Source of the DNA: Blautia obeum ATCC 29174
Lineage (GTDB): Bacteria; Bacillota; Clostridia; Lachnospirales; Lachnospiraceae
Direction of reading: 5' to 3'
Assembly (NCBI RefSeq): GCF_025147765.1
Contig: NZ_CP102265.1
Location: 1,613,001 to 1,677,000 of the forward strand
DNA length: 64,000 nucleotides
Position 1 is the stretch's first letter; the number at the start of each line of letters is the position of its first letter. Under the pieces are notes generated by a model, which did not search any database, was not told the DNA's origin, and was given only the letters and a program-made list of their open reading frames with translations. Position numbers and translations under genes: made by a program. Positions 60,324-64,000 of the stretch are shown in pieces.

Positions 60324-61036
60324 AGCACAAAAAGGAAAAAAATGACGCAAAAAAAGGTAAAGTATTTACTGTAATCGGCCGTGAGATCGTTATGGCAGTC
60401 AAAGCCGGCGGTGCGGACCCGAACAACAACAGCAAACTTCGTGACGTTATCGCAAAAGCAAAAGCAAACAACATGCCGAATGATACAATTGAACGTGGTA
60501 TCAAAAAAGCAGCCGGTGCAGATTCTGCTGACAGTTATGAACGTGCTACATATGAAGGATATGGTCCGAATGGTGTTGCAATCATCGTTGAGACTCTGAC
60601 TGACAACAAAAACCGTACAGCAAGTAATGTAAGAAATGCATTTACAAAAGGTTATGGAAGCATCGGAACTCAGGGATGTGTATCCTTTATGTTTGATCAG
60701 AAAGGTCAGATCATCATTGATAAAGAAGAACTGGAAGACGAATGTGGTGAGATGGATGCAGACGAGCTTATGATGACAGCACTTGATGCAGGCGCAGAGG
60801 ATTTCAACGAAGAAGAAGACAGCTTTGAGATCCTGACAGCTCCGGATGATTTCAGTGCCGTGCGTGAGGCTCTGGAAAAAGCTGGTATCCCGATGGTAGA
60901 AGCTCAGGTTGCTATGGTTCCGCAGACATATGTGGATTTGACAGATGAAAAGGATGTCAAGAACCTGCAGAGAACACTGGATCTTCTCGATGAGGATGAT
61001 GATGTTACAGATGTTTGGACAAACTGGAACGAATGA
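60293..61036 (+). CDS. yebC: YebC/PmpR-family protein
   Basis: 247 residues, full length. It starts SGHSKFANIKHKKEKNDAKK, the family hallmark (A/N exchange at the usual W site), with the conserved GRGIKKA-type ERGIKKAAGA and YEGYGPNGVAIIVE. YebC proteins act as DNA-binding regulators and, as recently shown for related members, assist ribosomes at difficult Pro stretches. Its start lies inside the preceding gene, with the RBS GGAGAG. Confidence 0.95.
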   Translation: MSGHSKFANIKHKKEKNDAKKGKVFTVIGREIVMAVKAGGADPNNNSKLRDVIAKAKANNMPNDTIERGIKKAAGADSADSYERATYEGYGPNGVAIIVETLTDNKNRTASNVRNAFTKGYGSIGTQGCVSFMFDQKGQIIIDKEELEDECGEMDADELMMTALDAGAEDFNEEEDSFEILTAPDDFSAVREALEKAGIPMVEAQVAMVPQTYVDLTDEKDVKNLQRTLDLLDEDDDVTDVWTNWNE

Positions 61037-61081
61037 TTTTCAAATATATGATCTGATGTATAACAGAGCGTAGTTTGACGC

Positions 61082-61117
61082 AAAATACCTTCATGAATCT
61101 TCATGGAGGTATTTTTT
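61082..61117 (+). terminator. yebC terminator that contains the ClpP-like gene's Shine-Dalgarno
   Basis: AAAATACCTTCATGAA (61082-61097) pairs with TTCATGGAGGTATTTT (61100-61115), 16 bp with one G-U pair (innermost pairs open to form the loop), ending in T6. The descending arm carries GGAGG, the RBS for ATG 61118. Confidence 0.85.
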
Positions 61118-61834
61118 ATGTCTGAAAAAGAAATCGAGAATGACAAACAGCAGGCTTTGGATAAAGAAGAAAAAGAAAATGAGCAGATCAGGGAAATGGG
61201 TGAGTTGACACTTGACCAGAATGTGAAGAGACACCGGATCGAACTTCTGACGATCATTGGTGAAGTAGAAGGCCATGATGCTGCACCGTCGCAGAGTAAA
61301 ACAACAAAATATGAACATGTTCTGCCAAAACTTGCAATGATCGAAGACGATGAAAACGTGGAAGGACTTCTGATTCTTTTGAATACGGTTGGCGGTGATG
61401 TGGAGGCAGGACTTGCTATTGCAGAGATGATTGCTTCTTTGAGTATTCCAACGGTATCTCTGGTTCTTGGCGGCGGTCATTCAATCGGTGTGCCGATGGC
61501 TGTGTCAGCAGATTATTCTTTTGCTGTGCCAAGTGCCACGATGGTAATTCATCCGGTGCGTTCGAGTGGGATGTTTATAGGTGTTGCTCAGACTTATCGG
61601 AATATGGAAAAAATTCAGGATCGTATCACAGGCTTTATTGCGGCACATTCCAGAGCTTCGCAGGAACGACTGGAAGAACTGATGCTGGATACCAGTCAGC
61701 TGGTCAAAGATGTCGGAACGCTTCTGGAAGGTGAGGAGGCAGTAAAAGAAGGGCTGATTGATGAGATTGGAGGAATTCGTGAGGCACTTGCAAAACTGCA
61801 TGAGATGATTGACGCGAAAAATAATAAAATATAA
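61118..61834 (+). CDS. ClpP-fold serine protease, TepA-like
   Basis: 238 residues from ATG 61118; ATG 61103 lies upstream of the RBS GGAGG. The ClpP/crotonase fold is clear: LLILLNTVGGDVEAGLAIAE, catalytic Ser in LVLGGGHSIGVPMA and His in TMVIHPVRSSG, with a later Asp in the helix DEIGG region likely. It resembles TepA (translocation-enhancing protein) and other ClpP paralogues that lack Clp ATPase partners. It begins with about 35 charged, helical residues not present in ClpP itself. Probably cytoplasmic. Confidence 0.88.
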   Translation: MSEKEIENDKQQALDKEEKENEQIREMGELTLDQNVKRHRIELLTIIGEVEGHDAAPSQSKTTKYEHVLPKLAMIEDDENVEGLLILLNTVGGDVEAGLAIAEMIASLSIPTVSLVLGGGHSIGVPMAVSADYSFAVPSATMVIHPVRSSGMFIGVAQTYRNMEKIQDRITGFIAAHSRASQERLEELMLDTSQLVKDVGTLLEGEEAVKEGLIDEIGGIREALAKLHEMIDAKNNKI

Positions 61835-61883
61835 AAAATTGTGAAAAAAAAGACATTTTTATGCATCTTTATAAATGTTTTCC

Positions 61884-61912
61884 TTGTCATATAGCAGATT
61901 TTAGCGTATTAT
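61884..61912 (+). promoter_or_regulatory. Promoter for nfnAB
   Basis: TTGTCA (-35), 17-nt spacer, TATTAT (-10, 61907-61912), 39 nt before the ATG; the RBS is TAGGAGGG. Confidence 0.65.
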
Positions 61913-61951
61913 TATTAGAGGATTGAGTGAAAATATGCTAGGAGGGAAACA

Positions 61952-62839
61952 ATGTATAAGATTTTAAAAGCTGAGACACTGGCAGCTAAGATCCATCTTA
62001 TGGTTGTACATGCACCGCGTGTTGCAAGCCACTGTCAGCCAGGACAATTTATCATCGTAAAAATGGATGAAAAGGGCGAGAGAATCCCGCTTACAATTTG
62101 CGACTATGACCGCAAAGAAGGAACTATTACAATCGTGTTCCAGGAAGTTGGAGCATCTACAATTAAGATGTCCGAATTAAAGGCTGGAGATTCTTTCCGT
62201 GATTTCGTAGGACCTCTGGGATGTCCTTCTGAATTTGTTCATGAAGACATCGAAGAACTTAAGAAAAAGAAAATGGTATTCGTAGCCGGAGGTGTTGGTA
62301 CAGCACCTGTTTATCCGCAGGTAAAATGGCTTCACGAGCATGGTATTACTGCAGACGTAATCCTTGGTTCCAAAACAAAGGATATGGTTATTCTTGAAAA
62401 AGAACTTGCAGCTGTTTCCAACCTTTATGTTACAACAGATGACGGATCTTATGGACGTTCCGGTATGGTAACAAAGACTCTGGAAGATCTCGTTACTAAC
62501 GAAGGAAAGAGCTATGATGTCTGTGTTGCAATCGGACCGATGATCATGATGAAATTTGTCTGTCTTCTTACTAAGAAGCTTGGTATCCACACAATCGTCA
62601 GCATGAACCCGATCATGGTTGACGGAACTGGTATGTGTGGAGCATGTCGTCTCCAGGTTGGCGATGAAATTAAATTTGCCTGCGTAGACGGACCGGAATT
62701 CGACGGACATCTCGTTGATTTTGATCAGGCTATGAAGAGAAGCCAGATGTACAAGACTGAAGAAGGACGTGCATTACTGAAGCTTCAGGAAGGCGATACC
62801 CACCACGGTGGATGCGGACAGTGCGGAGGTGACAAGTAA
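61952..62839 (+). CDS. nfnA: NfnA-like ferredoxin-NADP+ reductase subunit alpha
   Basis: 295 residues. The FAD-binding barrel has HCQPGQFIIVKMDEKGERIP, the NAD-binding half has FVAGGVGTAPVYPQ, and C-terminal Cys ligands for a [2Fe-2S] cluster are in GTGMCGACRLQ and near FACVDGPEF. It forms with the next gene product the electron-bifurcating NADH-dependent ferredoxin:NADP+ transhydrogenase (or the related SudAB sulfide dehydrogenase; sequence alone does not separate them). In an acetogen it would link ferredoxin, NADH and NADPH pools fed by HydABC. Its stop overlaps the next start (TAATG). Confidence 0.9.
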   Translation: MYKILKAETLAAKIHLMVVHAPRVASHCQPGQFIIVKMDEKGERIPLTICDYDRKEGTITIVFQEVGASTIKMSELKAGDSFRDFVGPLGCPSEFVHEDIEELKKKKMVFVAGGVGTAPVYPQVKWLHEHGITADVILGSKTKDMVILEKELAAVSNLYVTTDDGSYGRSGMVTKTLEDLVTNEGKSYDVCVAIGPMIMMKFVCLLTKKLGIHTIVSMNPIMVDGTGMCGACRLQVGDEIKFACVDGPEFDGHLVDFDQAMKRSQMYKTEEGRALLKLQEGDTHHGGCGQCGGDK

Positions 62840-64000
62840 TGGCAGATGCAAAAATGTTAAATAAAGTACCGGTAAGAGAACAGGATCCGAAGGTACGTGC
62901 TACAAACTTTGAAGAAGTTTGTCTTGGATATAATCAGGAAGAAGCAATGGAAGAGGCACAGAGATGTCTGGGCTGTAAAAAACCGAAATGCGTAGAAGGA
63001 TGTCCGGTGTCCATCAATATTCCTGGATTTATCGAGCAGATCAAAGAAGGAAACATTGAAGAAGCATATAAAGTGATCGGATTATCTTCCGCACTTCCGG
63101 CTATCTGTGGACGTGTATGTCCTCAGGAATCTCAGTGTGAAGGACAGTGTATCCGTGGTAAGAAGGGTGAAGCTGTTTCTATCGGTAAACTGGAAAGATT
63201 CGTTGCTGACTATGCTCTGGAACATGATATTAAACCAGTCGGAGCAGAAGTTAAGAACGGACATAAAGTTGCTGTTATCGGTTCTGGTCCGTCCGGACTT
63301 ACCTGCGCAGGTGATCTTGCAAAGGCCGGATATGATGTAACCGTATTTGAAGCTCTTCATGAACTTGGTGGAGTTCTTGTTTATGGTATTCCGGAATTCC
63401 GTCTTCCAAAACAGAAAGTTGTTAAGAAAGAGATCGAGAAAGTTAAAGAACTCGGTGTTAAATTTGAAACAAACGTTGTTATCGGTAAATCCACAACAAT
63501 CGATCAGCTGATCGAAGATGAAGGATTTGAAGCTGTATTTATCGGTTCCGGTGCAGGTCTTCCGATGTTTATGGGAATCCCGGGTGAAAACGCAAGCGGT
63601 GTATTCTCTGCAAACGAGTACCTGACAAGAAGCAACCTGATGAAAGCATTCGATGACTCTTATGATACACCGATCGCAGCAGGTAAGAAAGTTGCTGTTG
63701 TCGGCGGTGGTAACGTAGCTATGGATGCTGCAAGAACTGCTCTCAGACTTGGTGCTGAAGTACATATCGTATACAGAAGAAGTGAAGCAGAGCTTCCTGC
63801 ACGAGCAGAAGAAGTTCATCATGCTAAAGAAGAAGGAATCATCTTTGATCTTCTTACAAATCCGAAGGAAATCCTTGTTGACGAGAACGGACATGTAAGC
63901 GGTATGAAGGTTGTTAAGATGGAACTGGGCGAGCCGGATGCATCCGGAAGAAGACGTCCTGTTGAGATTCCAGGTTCTGAATATGATATGGATGTTGATA
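62839..64000 (+). CDS. nfnB: NfnB-like glutamate synthase-type NADPH oxidoreductase subunit (runs off edge)
   Basis: 387 N-terminal residues are present; the C-terminus lies beyond the window. An N-terminal Cys-rich domain for two [4Fe-4S] clusters (CLGCKKPKCVEGCPVSINIP; CGRVCPQESQCEGQC) is followed by an FAD site VAVIGSGPSGLTCAGDLAKAG and an NADPH site VAVVGGGNVAMDAARTALRLG. This is the GltD/NfnB layout. Coupling to nfnA by a TAATG overlap supports the heterodimer. A GltD of glutamate synthase would not have an NfnA-type partner. Confidence 0.92.
   Translation, partial: MADAKMLNKVPVREQDPKVRATNFEEVCLGYNQEEAMEEAQRCLGCKKPKCVEGCPVSINIPGFIEQIKEGNIEEAYKVIGLSSALPAICGRVCPQESQCEGQCIRGKKGEAVSIGKLERFVADYALEHDIKPVGAEVKNGHKVAVIGSGPSGLTCAGDLAKAGYDVTVFEALHELGGVLVYGIPEFRLPKQKVVKKEIEKVKELGVKFETNVVIGKSTTIDQLIEDEGFEAVFIGSGAGLPMFMGIPGENASGVFSANEYLTRSNLMKAFDDSYDTPIAAGKKVAVVGGGNVAMDAARTALRLGAEVHIVYRRSEAELPARAEEVHHAKEEGIIFDLLTNPKEILVDENGHVSGMKVVKMELGEPDASGRRRPVEIPGSEYDMDVD

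Noticed and set aside
1..64000. CRISPR arrays, tRNA or rRNA genes
   Set aside because: No regularly spaced direct repeats and no sequence with tRNA arm and TTCGA-type signatures were seen on either strand.

Overview
The window looks like chromosome from a spore-forming, acetogenic member of the Lachnospiraceae (Clostridia), closest in style to Blautia. The evidence is the methyl branch of the Wood-Ljungdahl pathway (end of a corrinoid-protein activator, fhs, fchA, folD), a three-subunit NuoE/NuoF/HydA-type [FeFe] hydrogenase, an NfnAB-type transhydrogenase, the spore coat ATPase gene spoIVA, Rex and a class I two-subunit fumarase. The genus is inference; the metabolic and phylum-level statements follow from recognisable proteins.

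Layout. 1-5020: C1 metabolism, followed by a secreted glucosaminidase translationally coupled to folD. 5865-11854: a stand-alone group B-like [FeFe] hydrogenase on the minus strand, divergent from the hydCBA operon. 12246-15197: fumarase alpha/beta, then spoIVA. 15380-32547: an extracellular polysaccharide cluster with a CapD-like dehydratase, a phosphoglycosyltransferase split by an IS30-family element, an Alg14/Alg13-like pair, three GT2 enzymes, a Wzy-like polymerase, a Wzx flippase, a LicD-family transferase, an IspD-like cytidylyltransferase, an SDR, UDP-galactopyranose mutase and a nucleotidyltransferase. From about 21.1 to 30.4 kb it is visibly AT-rich, as expected of a transferred serotype cassette. 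32.6-36.1 kb: a decayed hotspot with an Rpn/PD-(D/E)XK putative transposase, gene fragments, a truncated AAA-ATPase and an XRE regulator shifted out of frame at a G8 tract. 36.1-40.4 kb: FliB-like protein, Ca/Na antiporter, glmS. 40.6-49.9 kb: an AT-rich accessory island that looks like a defence island (ABC-type ATPase plus small RloB/TOPRIM-like partner, a 1102-residue protein of unknown function, a doubly broken AAA/PD-(D/E)XK gene, a membrane P-loop NTPase). 50.1-64 kb: housekeeping genes (small membrane proteins, subtilase, icd, ABC-F, rex, nnr, alr, mazF, a CBS protein, yebC, a ClpP-like protease, nfnAB).

How it fits together. Formate is activated by Fhs, cyclised by FchA and reduced by FolD. 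FolD lacks the residues needed for cyclohydrolase activity, so FchA is probably essential here. HydABC and NfnAB would balance ferredoxin, NADH, NADPH and H2, and Rex could sense the NADH/NAD+ state. The polysaccharide locus is probably off or reduced in this isolate because the initiating transferase is interrupted.

Main items for a second look: the cyclohydrolase-dead FolD; two unrelated inverted-repeat elements (3054-3337 and 11863-12120); two G8-G9 tracts in the same local context, one disabling a regulator; Shine-Dalgarno sequences built into terminator hairpins ahead of spoIVA and the ClpP-like gene; and the 40.6-49.9 kb island.
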